Below, piece after piece: positions 11,185 to 22,170 of a stretch of 64,000 nt of DNA (position 1 is the first letter of the stretch; each line of letters starts with the position of its first letter). The notes under the pieces are model-generated. The model was not told where the DNA came from, made no database searches, and saw only the letters and a list, made by a program, of their open reading frames with translations. The stretch is from the NCBI GenBank assembly GCA_900074885.1, contig FJUW01000010.1:124001-188000 (forward strand). Direction: 5' to 3'. The position numbers were made by a program, and so were the translations under genes. This DNA comes from Rhynchosporium graminicola (taxonomy: Eukaryota > Ascomycota > Leotiomycetes > Helotiales > Ploettnerulaceae).

Positions 11185-12129
11185 CTCGTGGCAGGTGGAT
11201 TTTCAGAAGACCATCGACATCTTGATAACTGATCGAGGGATGATAGCGTGATCTCTCGGGTCAATGTAGTTGGTGTGGAATCGCGCCGGAAGCCGAGATA
11301 CAGCAACATTTATGCGAGAATTCCTCAAAACTCAAATGGGTGGGGGTTATTCCAGTGACTGAATCCCCAGAACTTAGGCGACGAGTCGCCAATTTGCTGG
11401 ACGCAACACGCTGAAAGTAAGAACAATTATCTGAGTAAGTCAAGGTTACGTGTTCCGACACTGATAAAACGCAAGGCCACAAATATAGCTTGGTAGAGCC
11501 CGTATTCCAATTCCGTATGCCGCCCGCTAATCTGATCTGAAGTCGTAGATACATCGCAGAACCACAGCTCAATTGATTTCAAATGCGACGAGAATGTTAC
11601 GGGACTTTACTAAGAAGAAACTTTCGATGTTACGACGTTATGATATGAGTTTAATCGATGGATTGTCGAATCTAAGGTACCTATCTATCCAGTTTTAGTA
11701 TTCCATTTTCACTTATTTTTTAATCGTTGAAAATCTTCAACAGCCTCGAAGCATTGCTTCAGACACGAAAGAAGAGAGAAATCTTCTCAATAAAAATCAT
11801 CTTCTTAGTCGGTGATTACCTTGGAAGTAAGTCAGTACCAAATTAGAGAGCAGGATACACTGGATCTTTTCATGAGCGAGAAGTTTACTGCTGTCAAGTT
11901 CTTTTCCAGAACTCGCAAAACATTTCACTTCAGCAATCTTTGAGTCCCCAAAACGCCTGTTTCGTTGTTCCCTGCAAGATAAATCGACAATTCTATCACA
12001 GTCTCCCAAGCGTTCATAACGGATTCAAAAGATTATCCATGACCTTGAGATCCCTCGTACTTCTCATAACCTCTTTTCAACAATTCGAGCACGCGATTCT
12101 CTTGTATCCCTCTCTCGCGCTGTTCCAAT
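11185..12129. other. Intergenic, nothing recognised
   Basis: Promoter side of the zinc-cluster gene followed by AT-leaning sequence. No supported coding region. Confidence 0.45.
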
Positions 12130-12306
12130 CTATGACTTCTCACTGCCACCATCATTCTCACTATCACTAGCGCCGTCACCATCGCTATCATTATCACTGT
12201 CGCTTGGATAATCGATTTCCTCTGACTCGGGGTCTTTACCGGAGCCTTCGTCAAAGTTATCGGGGTTGGCGTTCTGCATGTCGTTGAGTTTTGAATCTGT
12301 TGACAT
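12130..12306 (-). CDS. Possible small acidic Asp/Ser-rich protein (58 aa)
   Basis: An ATG at 12306 opens an uninterrupted 58-codon frame ending in TAG at 12130. Its composition is extreme: after about residue 17 it is dominated by Asp, Ser, Glu and Gly, with DSDNDSDGDGASDSEND near the end. It has no hydrophobic core and no signal peptide, so it would be disordered and very acidic. I do not recognise a family. The low-complexity trinucleotide pattern could equally be a non-coding simple repeat that happens to stay open, so coding status is uncertain. Confidence 0.3.
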   Translation of the reverse strand: MSTDSKLNDMQNANPDNFDEGSGKDPESEEIDYPSDSDNDSDGDGASDSENDGGSEKS

Positions 12307-14003
12307 AGCGAGTGTTTGAATATAGCCTGGGAAACATGGCCCGCTGGGTCTGATAGTACTTTATGAGTTTCATTTGAGATGAGGTTGATTGGGCGAGAAG
12401 GTATGGGAGTGTTTGTGTTTTTGAAAGACTAAATATCAGTTGCTGAGGGGTTATATAGGGTTATAGATGATCGCATTGAAAGAAAATGGAAATGACTTGT
12501 ATCGTTTCTGAGTGAGACATTGGAGATAAATTTACCAGACTTAGCTTGCCTGTGTCTTGGCAAATACTCCTCTCAACATCTGACTATTTATTATGTCAGC
12601 CCAGTCTTGAAGTTAGTTCGGATTTCTGCTGTGCTAATTGTTAGTAGACGTTTGAGGTGGTCTTACGCTGGATGTACTAGATCTTCTCCCGAGTCCTCGA
12701 GTCCAATGCACCAAAGAGGAAATTGAGTGTCATTGCATCTGATGTATGCTTCTCATCTCTTCAAAAGTGCAAAAATTAACGTATCAAATTAGCACATCCG
12801 ACCTGTTTTTGGTGCCGAATGACGCTACCTTGTACGTGGCTAAGCGAGATGTTTACCGACTGCTCAACAGTAGTACTATATACGATGCAACTCTTGCAGT
12901 AATACAACATCGAGGGCGATCAGGATACCCCGATCAAGCTAATCTTCTTCTTCTATGGCTTTGTATATAGCCTAGATTAATATGATACTAATGCTAAAGG
13001 CTAGGCAAAATTTCATCATCTCCACGAGGAAAAGTCGTCTCTAAAATCAGGGTTACAAACAATCGCAAAAGAACTTAGGTCTGAATTATACCTTGGAACA
13101 TAGAGAAGATTATTGTGATATGAAATCATAACTTTATTGAAAATCTGACTAGTTATCCCTAACGAAGAATCTTTCATAGCCGGATAAATTGGCTTCGAAG
13201 TCCTTTCAGCTATTATAAAGCATTTACTAAAAATAATACTTCATATCAGCTAAGGCTACAGAGCACCACAAGGCTTATCAGATTACCTCCAGCTGTGTTT
13301 CTTCTGCTTAGTTAAGTCTTGTTCTGCTTTATCCCCTTGAAGAAGTTGAATAATATTCCTACGCAAAGTTTAGGTAGACTAACAGGAAGCGTAGTATAGC
13401 AATACTAGTTTAATATCTGCCAGGAGTAGCTTGATCTAGCTAGGAGTGGTTATCAATCTCGAATAGAAGTCAATTTCTTCTAGTTTCTAGCGTTTATCAA
13501 GATCGCTAGAGATTTATAAAAAAAGAACATAATCCTTACTCAGATTCTTACATAGCTAAGCGATAGCAATTTTCATTCTGAGGATATTTATTATCTGCCC
13601 TAGTCTACAAGAGTTCTTTAGTTATACTGATCTTACCTATGATATGTCTTTCTCTTATGCTAAATGCTGGCCTTGAGTTCCTCTAATAATAGACTGATAT
13701 CCTATAATACATATTCATAGCCACCTCTAGGCTGCATAGAGGACTTCTAAACGCTACTACTCTCTCGAAACTTTACTTCTCGAACTTCACACACATGTAT
13801 GATTTCATTCTATAAACGTAAACAGGGGCACTGAGTTATTGTCCTCGAGAGGTTTCCCTATCAACCAGACTCAGCCTCAGATCAACTGTCAATAACGAAT
13901 CTTCATTAACTTTCCGTTCCACTTCAACGCAGAACCAGAGGCTCTCCTTCTTTCAACATACCTCACTCCGCTATCATATTCTTGGAATCAACCTGAGGAT
14001 TTC
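12307..14003. other. AT-rich, gene-poor block
   Basis: Roughly 12970-13750 is visibly AT-rich, dense in TA steps and stop codons on all frames, with scattered CTAG words. This is the look of RIP-degraded repeat DNA, but no transposon domain is legible. The last 200 bp before 14004 is C-rich and promoter-like. Confidence 0.45.
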
Positions 14004-14930
14004 TTGCACTCCACCATTCTTCACTCAAACATTGTCCGTCTCTTTGGAGTCAATTCCGAAATGAGCCTTGCGATCACTCCCTACACCAGATTGCTCTTCT
14101 TTGAGGGTCAACCTATTCCAAACGGCCTCTTCGCCAAATGGATCAAGGCCGAAAAATCACCTCTCCCCAGAGATTCTCATCCACCCCCTATCGACATACG
14201 TCATGATAGCACCGGGGATATGGAAATCAGGAAGCTTCTGTATAGGGGTCACTCCGCCGAACAGCTTTGCTGGCGTATCCAAAGGTACGCTGGACGTCGC
14301 GGGATCAATTTAACATCAAGCCAGGCCGCAGTCACCACGCGCTTCCAGGAAGCGCATGACAACGCAATGAATCTCCCTGGCGACCTCTCGGATCATGACA
14401 GTATTCTACTCGAGTATTTCAACGTTTTCAATAGCGCTTTCTTTCTCGGTGCTTTGTGCTTCTGCAAATTGAGGTTTGAATGGCAAGAAAATTATATTCA
14501 GGGTTCATGTACATCCGGCGCACACGCAGACAGGAATCTTATCCCGTACAATTTCGCTTGCCTCATCCGAATCCGACCCAGGACTGGTGAAATTCCGGAC
14601 AGAGAATTGTTGCTAAAGGCCTACATCGAGGTCTTGCTACATGAGATGCTGCATGCTTGGTTCAGCCTCTACGCTTGCAAGTGTTATCTTTGCATTGATC
14701 AATCGCGAGCCTACATAGGACGGACCAGCAGTCATGGTGAAGGTTGGCAGTTGGCCGCGTTGGCGATTGAACAAGCCACTGAGCCTCTACTTGGCATAAG
14801 GCTTAAGATAGGTCGAGGAGAGTCAATGGTAGCCGAACATGGTAGGAACTATAGAGTGATTCTGGGCAACGAGAAGCTGGTGGAGCTAGGACACGGGGAG
14901 TCTTGTGATTGTGGGTTTTGTGCCAGGTAG
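14004..14930 (+). CDS. SprT-like zinc metalloprotease-fold protein
   Basis: Single exon, 308 aa, unspliced. The centre holds the zincin helix LLHEMLHAW, with zinc-ligand candidates His213 and His217 and catalytic Glu214. A second conserved block, SSHGEGWQ, supplies the likely third ligand, His244. Upstream is the SprT-like fold entry YFNVFNSAFFLGAL. The C-terminus ends in a CDCGFC cluster that could bind metal. SprT/Spartan relatives act on DNA-protein crosslinks, but this protein lacks visible PIP or UBZ motifs, so only the fold is claimed. A second start at 14061 (MSLAITPYTRL) is possible. It lies beside an AT-rich block, and a second SprT-like gene lies at 32780-33940 on the other strand. 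Confidence 0.75.
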   Translation: MHSTILHSNIVRLFGVNSEMSLAITPYTRLLFFEGQPIPNGLFAKWIKAEKSPLPRDSHPPPIDIRHDSTGDMEIRKLLYRGHSAEQLCWRIQRYAGRRGINLTSSQAAVTTRFQEAHDNAMNLPGDLSDHDSILLEYFNVFNSAFFLGALCFCKLRFEWQENYIQGSCTSGAHADRNLIPYNFACLIRIRPRTGEIPDRELLLKAYIEVLLHEMLHAWFSLYACKCYLCIDQSRAYIGRTSSHGEGWQLAALAIEQATEPLLGIRLKIGRGESMVAEHGRNYRVILGNEKLVELGHGESCDCGFCAR

Positions 14931-17092
14931 AGACCTGGCTTTCATGGAGGACAATATTCTGCAGTTTTTCTGTACGTTTGGTTTAAGAGCGGTTATTGGG
15001 AATATCAGATCTGTTTGAAAGGGCTGTATTTTATTGTAAGAAGAAAGACATTTGTACATTTATCACGGCCAGCGTTGACATTGAGACTGCTGTAAGAACA
15101 CTTCAATAGTAAAGAGGCAAGGACTTCAGGTTCGTTCTTTCGAGATATGACAAGTAAAAGAAAGACAGTCAACTCGAGTGCTCCCTCTCTAATCGTTAAG
15201 GAGAAAGGAGTTTCAGTGTTTAATGTAACTCCAAGTTTGTGCTTGCTTAATCTTCATCACTTTGACAAAACCAAAGAAGCATAACGATATTTGTCCGCCC
15301 CCCCCTATATTTTCGATAAGAACATAAGCTCACTAAGTCCGCGTCTATTACTTGCCTAATACTATGTGCTACAGCCCGGAGGTGCGACTTTGCAAAGCTC
15401 TTAACAGGCTTAGCCGACCCAAACTCCTCCAATCTCTCAACGACACCACTTGCGATACGTTCCGAGGAGGTGCAAGTCAGTCAACCTCACGGAGACTTGA
15501 GCCACTGTCTAGTGGTTTTATTTTCTTCAAGGAAGTTCATGGTCATATGTCCTGCGCTCAGGACTAGATTCCGATGTCTTCTAAGTTTTTCAATCTCTCA
15601 TACTAATCCCTTGTCAGGCTCAAAAGCTAAATAGCCACCTACACTTCGACTTAAAGCCTTTATCTGCAATGTACAAATTCGAATACTCTGGATCCAAGGA
15701 CCAATATTTCGGAGTTCCTTCCACGAAACGCTCTGCGCGCCAGACCCCAGCTCAAAATGTAAACCATATTCTCCAGGAGACCTTCAGGAGTGGCTCAGCA
15801 AGCGCGGCAGAGGACTCTTGATTCCGGATTGGTATATAGTCAAGGCATGGGAGGTGTTCTTCTTGACATCTCGTATCTTCGACTATGAGTTTTCTGGATT
15901 CGATCACAACGCCAAAAGGGAGAAGGCGAGTGCTCTTGTGCCAATAACCTGGCTCAGTCATATCATAGGCGTCCTCACATATGGCCTCAATTTTGACTTC
16001 GTCGGATACAACCACAACCCGTGGCTCCCAAGTCAAGAAAATTACATCGGTCTTATTCAACTCCACAGCCATCCCCCGGATACCGCACGAGCAGCCAGGG
16101 CGAAACTTTAATCTTCCCACTCTCGAGCGAGCTGGATTGCGCAGAGAGGTTATGGCAATACGTTATTACAGCTTCGCAGAAAACCACGACTACTAAATAT
16201 GTACAATGGGGTTTTACTGGCCATAGGCCGTTTGGCAACGTATGTCATTGAGTATGTTGCCCAGAAAGCCTTGGAATCACACCGTATTGACATCGGACGC
16301 TACGCTGGTCTCGCATTGAGTTAAGAAGTAAGGAGCTTACACACGAGAAGGAGATAGAATCTACTGATACCTGAAACCTAAGGATGCAAAGATGGTACCG
16401 CCGAACCATTGGCTTAGCTTGCCACAGTTCTTTGGATCAAGCCGAAAAGATGTCTTCTGGTACAACGATCATTAAACATCTTATGTACTTGTATCTGGCT
16501 AACTTCCTTACCTATATATTTAAAGAAATTAGGTCGCGATAAAGCAGTGTTCTCCTTCAGATCCTGATCAATCCACTTCACATCCTAAGCCCAGCCAAAG
16601 CACTGTCCCAAAAGCGGAGTGCTAAGCTCATACAGCGTACCAGAGTACCGCTGCGTAGCGAAAGCCACCCGGTACTATGCTGTACTGTATTCTGCTCTAT
16701 TCAGCTGAAAGGACTAGTGGTTTCTTATCGCAGATGAGGTTGAATGATGCCTGTCTCAGGACATGTGTCTACTCACTGTACAGACAGGACTTTGGTAAAT
16801 GATCGACAAAGATTGACAGTTGCGGGTATAAGAAAATGCTCAAGCGGAGAGATATAGGTGTTTAGTGGGTAGCAGTGTGCAAACTCGACGACAAATACGT
16901 TGCATGTCTGAGTATCACGTGTAATGTGTCTACATCTGTCGCATCCATTGATTGCACCGGATTTGTCAAATATAATTAGTCAAAGACGTGATAGTCCGAT
17001 ATTCATATACTCGTTAAGCGCTCGCTATCCAAAATATGCACCAGAGTACTCCAACCAAGTCAACGCTCGCTCGCATTACCGATTCGGGCTCT
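14931..17092. other. Intergenic with weak open frames
   Basis: A minus-strand frame at 16072-15752 (from MAVELNKTD, 106 codons) contains protein-like stretches such as LTWEPRVVVVSDEVKIEA and RLLPFGVVIE. It may be a relic or a small hypothetical gene, but no family or intron structure supports it. A C run lies near 15298-15304. The rest shows nothing. Confidence 0.35.
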
Positions 17093-20000
17093 CTATACAG
17101 CCTCAAGATTACGCAACGGCACGTATCCATCCTCCTCCTTTCTATTTCTCCTCGTCGTGGCCCTCACAAGATCCGTCACCTTGCCGACCGCACCACCCAT
17201 TCCCCACCCCGAGCCCTTCCGTCTCAACTGTCCCTTCTCCTCCACAAGCGCATCATCCATCCACCTCGGTCGTTTCCAGAACTTAAGCAACAAACTACTA
17301 CCCACCACACTTACACTACTGGCGGCCATCGCGGCACCCGCAGCCATAGGATGTAAATGATATCCAAACGGCAAGAAAAGACCCATCGCGAACGGGAGCC
17401 CAATTACATTGTATCCACACGCCCAAGCGAGATTGAATTTAATACGATTGAAGATCGATCGAGCAAGTTGAATCGAAGCAGGGATATCCATGAGATCGTT
17501 CGGACGCATGAGGACAATATCGGCGGCTTCCATAGCCACGTCGGTCCCGGAAGACATAGCGATACCGACGTCTGCTGTAGCGAGAGCGGGCGAGTCGTTG
17601 ATGCCGTCGCCGACCATGGCGACGCATTCGCCAGCATCTTGGAATTTGCGGATGATGTCTTGTTTTTGGTCTGGTGTGACGCCGGCGTAGACATTGTCGG
17701 ATGGGATGCCAACAAGGCGGGCGACGGCGATAGCGGTGGAGCGTTGGTCACCAGTTACAATGGCGGTTTTAACGCCCATTTTATGGAGGGCGGCAATGGC
17801 TGCACGGGCGCTGTCTTTGACGGTGTCGGAGAGGCAGAGATGGCCTGAAAATTGACCGTCGACTGCGATGAAGATGTTGGTTGTTCCAGCGGATGGAGAT
17901 TTGGCTGATCCGGCAGCTTTGATGTTGGCTTCCTCGGAAGCATTGACGGCTGCTTGGGGTACGATTACGTTGTTGTCTCGAAGGAAGCGGACGCTTCCGA
18001 TCAAGACTCGATAACGGGCTCTTTCGGAACTGGTGGCAGGCTCGACAAGAGCACTGATACCTTTGCCGACCACAGCTTCGAAATCTCCAATACTTCCGTC
18101 AATCGTACCGTCGACGTTGAGACCAACTGCTTGTTTCGCTGATGCCAGAATAGCTTTACCAATCGGGTGCTCGCTTCCCACCTCTGCAAGACCAAGAATT
18201 GTCCACCAGAGCTTCTTTCGCCATTCGGTATCTTGCCAAGTTGGCTCTAGTCTTACACTGGCCACGGTCATTTTTCCAAGGGTCAATGTTCCGGTCTTGT
18301 CAAGTACCACTTGTGTGATCTTTGTTGTAGTCTCCAAAGCAGCGCCACCTTTGACCAAAATTCCCTGCTCTGCACCCACGCCAGTTCCAACCATGACAGC
18401 TGTTGGTGTTGCAAGACCTAGAGCACAAGGGCAAGCGAATACGATGACAGATATGCAAAGTTGAACGCAGACCATGAATTTTCCACCACTGGCCTCATCA
18501 ACGAAGATCTTAGGGGGTCGCGAAAGGACGTGACTGAGGACCATCCAAGTCGTAAAAGTGAGGAATCCAAGGCAGAGAATGACTGGGACAAAAATTCCAG
18601 CAATAGTGTCGGCTAGACGCTGAATAGGTGCTCTGGTAGTCTGGGCATCCTGAACAAGCTTGACGATCTGGCTGAGTTGCGTATCTCTACCTGCCCTTGT
18701 GACACGAAAGTCGACGCGACCGGTACCGTTGACAGTTCCTCCAATGAGGAGACCTCCCTTTCGCTTCAGAACTGGCATGGCTTCTCCAGTAACCATACTC
18801 TCGTCAACGTAGGTTTCTCCCCGAGTGACAGTGCCATCGGCAGGAATCTTGTCACCAGGTCTCAGGATGACAATGTCACCAACCTCAATAAGCTCGGTTG
18901 GAATGACCTTTTCTTCAGCTGCATTGCCTTCCTGTGCCGAATCTGTCTTTGACTCTTTCGCCGTCTCGATGGCGACATCCCATCCCTCCGCAGCCTTGTC
19001 TGCTGCGATTGGATCGGCATAGATAGTTGCCATTGATGGAGCGAGCGACATAAGTCGTGACAGGGCCTTTGAGGTCTGTCCTTTGGCTCTGTTCTCGAGG
19101 AACCGTCCGAGGGTGATGAATGTGATCAACATACTGCTCGTGTCGAAAATCGTGCTTGGTCGAGTATGTGGGGGGAAGACAATAGATACGAGCATCGCGG
19201 CAATGCTAAAAAAGAATGCCGCTGAGGTACCAAGGACGACAAGTACGTCCATGGTTGGTGAACCGTGTTTCATGGATTTGTACGCAGAAATGTAAAAACG
19301 CTTTCCAACTCCAAATTGGACGGGTATCGTGAGAATTAAACAAATAATATCGCTCATGTAAAGGCCAGGAATTAAGATGATTCTCCCAGTGTCGAGGGCA
19401 GGGATTAGCATGGGGATTACCATGCTGATGAGGAAGACAGGAAGTCCGAAAGCTAGAGATGTCTTGAAAGCTTTCCGCCATTCCGTTATCTCTTTTGTTT
19501 TCGAAAGAGACTCAAGCTGGGCATTATTGTCATCGTTATCAGCCACAAGAGCATTGTATCCATCAGCTTCAATGAGTTCAACCAAAGCACGAAGTCCAGC
19601 AACATTCGGTTGGTATGAGACATTCAATCGCGATGTTGCGAGGCTGACGGTTGCGCTGTTAACTCCAGGCATGGACTGTAATTTTGCTTCAAGAGAATTT
19701 GCTGAAGCTGCATCTTTGACTCCGAAAACTTTGAACTGTGCAACTGCTGCCGAGGTCGACTGCCCAGAAGAAGACAGCTGTGTAGAGATGACTTTGGCAT
19801 CAAACCCTCTATCGTCAATAATACCAGCGATTTTCTCTGCTGAGAGCTTCGCTGGGTCGTGCATGATAACCGCTCTTTCAGCCAAGAGACTTATGTTAAA
19901 TTGGAGCAAGCCATCCACACCCGTGAAGCCACCCTCGATGGCCGAGGTGCAGGCACCACAAGTCATGCCTTCAATCGCAACAGTCGTTGTTGCGACCTTC

Positions 20001-20641
20001 TCCTTCCTTGACGAACTTCCTCGGCGTGTCTTCAAGCTCTTGGTAGGTTCCGATTTTCTGCTTTCGACAATCGTTGCTCCAAAGCCTCGGTCTTCGATGA
20101 TCTCCGTGATCTGCTCCGCGCTCAATAGAGAGTCGTCATGCTCCACCACCGCTCTTTCTGACAGTAACGATATGCTGAAATGTTTTACTCCCGAGACATT
20201 CTTGAAACCTCCCTCAATAGCAGATGTACACGCCCCGCATGTCATACCCTCCACAGCCAAAGTTGTCGTCGTCGTCATAGGCTCGTCCTCCTCCTCTCCA
20301 TCATTATCCTCATCATACAGGTAGCCCTTCTGGCTGAACATCGGCGACGGTAGATCAGTAGCCAAAACTTCCGCATCGAAACCCCGGTCTTCGATTATCT
20401 CTCGTATTTTCTCGGCGGCTATTCGTTGTGGATCGTGAACAATAACCGCTCTCTCCATTACCAAGCTCACAGACACACTTCTCACTCCATCGATGTTCTT
20501 GAAGCCTGCCTCGACCGCAGACGTACATGCGCCACAGGTCATGCCGCCAACCTTCAACGTTGTGGTCGCCATGTGTGCAGGAGTGCTTATCGACTGGCGG
20601 GGCGCATCTCTTGTCGCAACCTTCAAATAAGCTGGCGCCAT
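17093..20641 (-). CDS. CCC2: Copper-transporting P1B-type ATPase (CCC2/ATP7 type)
   Basis: Intronless, 1182 aa. It pumps Cu(I) from cytosol into the Golgi lumen to load cuproenzymes. Three N-terminal heavy-metal-associated domains carry GMTCGAC (Cys pairs 36/39, 135/138 and 228/231). A fourth HMA-like unit at about 303-366 has the fold pattern but no Cys pair. Catalytic core: TGE actuator loop near 618-620, the CPC metal-translocation motif 737-739 in a membrane helix, the DKTGT phosphorylation site with Asp781, the SEHP motif near 823-826, TGDQRST and GDGINDSPAL. Hydrophobic helices flank these in the P1B arrangement. The C-terminal tail is basic then acidic and ends GYVPLRNLEAV. The start at 20641 is supported by the nearby first HMA; a second Met at residue 24 is possible. 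There is no sign of disruption. Confidence 0.96.
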   Translation of the reverse strand: MAPAYLKVATRDAPRQSISTPAHMATTTLKVGGMTCGACTSAVEAGFKNIDGVRSVSVSLVMERAVIVHDPQRIAAEKIREIIEDRGFDAEVLATDLPSPMFSQKGYLYDEDNDGEEEDEPMTTTTTLAVEGMTCGACTSAIEGGFKNVSGVKHFSISLLSERAVVEHDDSLLSAEQITEIIEDRGFGATIVESRKSEPTKSLKTRRGSSSRKEKVATTTVAIEGMTCGACTSAIEGGFTGVDGLLQFNISLLAERAVIMHDPAKLSAEKIAGIIDDRGFDAKVISTQLSSSGQSTSAAVAQFKVFGVKDAASANSLEAKLQSMPGVNSATVSLATSRLNVSYQPNVAGLRALVELIEADGYNALVADNDDNNAQLESLSKTKEITEWRKAFKTSLAFGLPVFLISMVIPMLIPALDTGRIILIPGLYMSDIICLILTIPVQFGVGKRFYISAYKSMKHGSPTMDVLVVLGTSAAFFFSIAAMLVSIVFPPHTRPSTIFDTSSMLITFITLGRFLENRAKGQTSKALSRLMSLAPSMATIYADPIAADKAAEGWDVAIETAKESKTDSAQEGNAAEEKVIPTELIEVGDIVILRPGDKIPADGTVTRGETYVDESMVTGEAMPVLKRKGGLLIGGTVNGTGRVDFRVTRAGRDTQLSQIVKLVQDAQTTRAPIQRLADTIAGIFVPVILCLGFLTFTTWMVLSHVLSRPPKIFVDEASGGKFMVCVQLCISVIVFACPCALGLATPTAVMVGTGVGAEQGILVKGGAALETTTKITQVVLDKTGTLTLGKMTVASVRLEPTWQDTEWRKKLWWTILGLAEVGSEHPIGKAILASAKQAVGLNVDGTIDGSIGDFEAVVGKGISALVEPATSSERARYRVLIGSVRFLRDNNVIVPQAAVNASEEANIKAAGSAKSPSAGTTNIFIAVDGQFSGHLCLSDTVKDSARAAIAALHKMGVKTAIVTGDQRSTAIAVARLVGIPSDNVYAGVTPDQKQDIIRKFQDAGECVAMVGDGINDSPALATADVGIAMSSGTDVAMEAADIVLMRPNDLMDIPASIQLARSIFNRIKFNLAWACGYNVIGLPFAMGLFLPFGYHLHPMAAGAAMAASSVSVVGSSLLLKFWKRPRWMDDALVEEKGQLRRKGSGWGMGGAVGKVTDLVRATTRRNRKEEDGYVPLRNLEAV

Positions 20642-21644
20642 GGTGTATCGAGGTCGCTGCTGCTTCAGCAGCTTTGCCGACCGGGCAGCAGTGGGATTTG
20701 GAAGGGTTTCAACGATATATGGGCTGGCTGATGTAGGCTGGTAGAGTGATAGATTGCGCCTTACTAGATGGGGCAGTCAGCAAGACAATGACTTACACGA
20801 GGTGGAGCGGCAAGTGCTGATCCGCAAAACGAGATTTTATCATGAATAATTGTAAGACTCACGGTATTTGCGGTGAGCAGAGAAGACCGGCTTCTGTGTA
20901 AATGGTGTCACTTCCAGAGTTCCACAGCCTGTGGCTGTCTTTGTCACTGATTTGTCGTGGGGTAAATACAATGAACGGGACGGTAAGCAGCGGCAGGCCA
21001 AGCCTTAAAGATTTGCCTGTTGGCTAAATACCAGCTCTGCAATGATGTATGTGAGATTGAAGGGGAATGATTAGTGAAGCCTGGCAAGAGTATTAAATAG
21101 CAAGGAGGAAGATTCGAGGATCGAGATGTTTCCGGGGGCAACAGTGGCGCCTTTTGGAAGTTCCGGACTTCCACGAGGTTTTGTACTTACCTCCGTACTT
21201 TCATACAACACCACTCCACCCCACCTCCACCCCACCCTACAGTACCACAGGATCTTCTAAGCGACTCACGGAAGTCAGGTCAAGTCACATCAAGGCGAGG
21301 CGAGTCATGATTACACATCCCTGGTTTGGTTTTGAGAAGGGTCAGACTGGACTGGACGGTACGGGACTGGACTGTGGGTGTCAAAGCATAATTGTAAATG
21401 CGGTCGAGCCAGTCAAGTGGAGAGCCAGACGCGCTCAGCTCCTTCCTCACTTGAAGAATCGGAAGCGCAATCGGTTTCGGAGTGTGTTGCTTTTCTGGGG
21501 AGAAGGGCGAGAAGGGTGCTTGGCAGATATATACAGTGGAACTTCTGTGTATAGGTACTGTAGTTCAAGTTTTGTTTTAATGGCAAGAGTAAGATAAGAG
21601 CAGGAGCATCTAAACAGTACAAATGGAAGTCATCTCCCTTACAG

Positions 21645-21684
21645 GCCTGCCTGCCTGCCTGCCTGCCTGCTTGCCTGCTTGCCT
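21645..21684. repeat. CCTG tetranucleotide microsatellite
   Basis: About ten units of CCTG, the later ones varied to CTTG, run through 21645-21684. Confidence 0.85.
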
Positions 21685-21742
21685 ATGGTCGTCGACAAGG
21701 AGATGAAAGCCAGCCCATAAGCCTTGCAACTCTTCCTGAGAT

Positions 21743-21778
21743 CAGGCTCAGGTTCAGGTTCAGGTTCAGGTTCAGGTC
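21743..21778. repeat. GGTTCA hexanucleotide repeat
   Basis: About six units of CAGGTT (first unit CAGGCT) in tandem. On the minus strand this reads as a Glu-Pro repeat in an open frame, which is a chance product of the repeat. Confidence 0.85.
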
Positions 21779-22170
21779 GGCATGTCCTCCTTGGCACCAG
21801 GAACGCCACCCGACATCCCGCCTCGTCTCGCTTCGCCCCAAGCTCCAAGGTCTTGTACTGTAACCAACCTGATACAGCCGAGCTTCAACATGGCCCTCTC
21901 AACGATCAAGCACGTTTGATCTTGTTTCGCGATAAACAAAGTCTCCATTCCAACTAACGACAGTTTCGACACACGAATGTTAGCCAGATCAGACCCGGCA
22001 AAACCTTCCTCTCTGAAATCTGAATTCGTACTCCGTTAAGCTTGACGTCCATGCCAAGCTGTCTGGAAGATCCACTTGTCTAAGCTGTCTGTCATCGAAA
22101 CTCAATATCGAAGCTTCAGAATAGTCAGCGACTTATCACAGAATCACTTCGATACATCACAACCTTCAAG

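Larger units (their letters stand above)
20642..22170. other. Divergent promoter region with simple repeats
   Basis: Lies between the copper ATPase and COP9 subunit 7, which are divergently transcribed. It contains a tetranucleotide and a hexanucleotide repeat (listed) and C-rich stretches. No supported gene. Confidence 0.5.

Noticed and set aside
15752..16120. Minus-strand frame with some protein-like segments
   Set aside because: No family match, no consistent exons, and a plus-strand frame overlaps it; too weak for a gene call.
19377..20324. 315-codon plus-strand frame
   Set aside because: It is antisense to the conserved copper ATPase exon; the codon bias of the real gene leaves this frame open.
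21639..21848. Frame with Glu-Pro repeats on the minus strand
   Set aside because: Produced by the GGTTCA simple repeat, with no other protein-like features.
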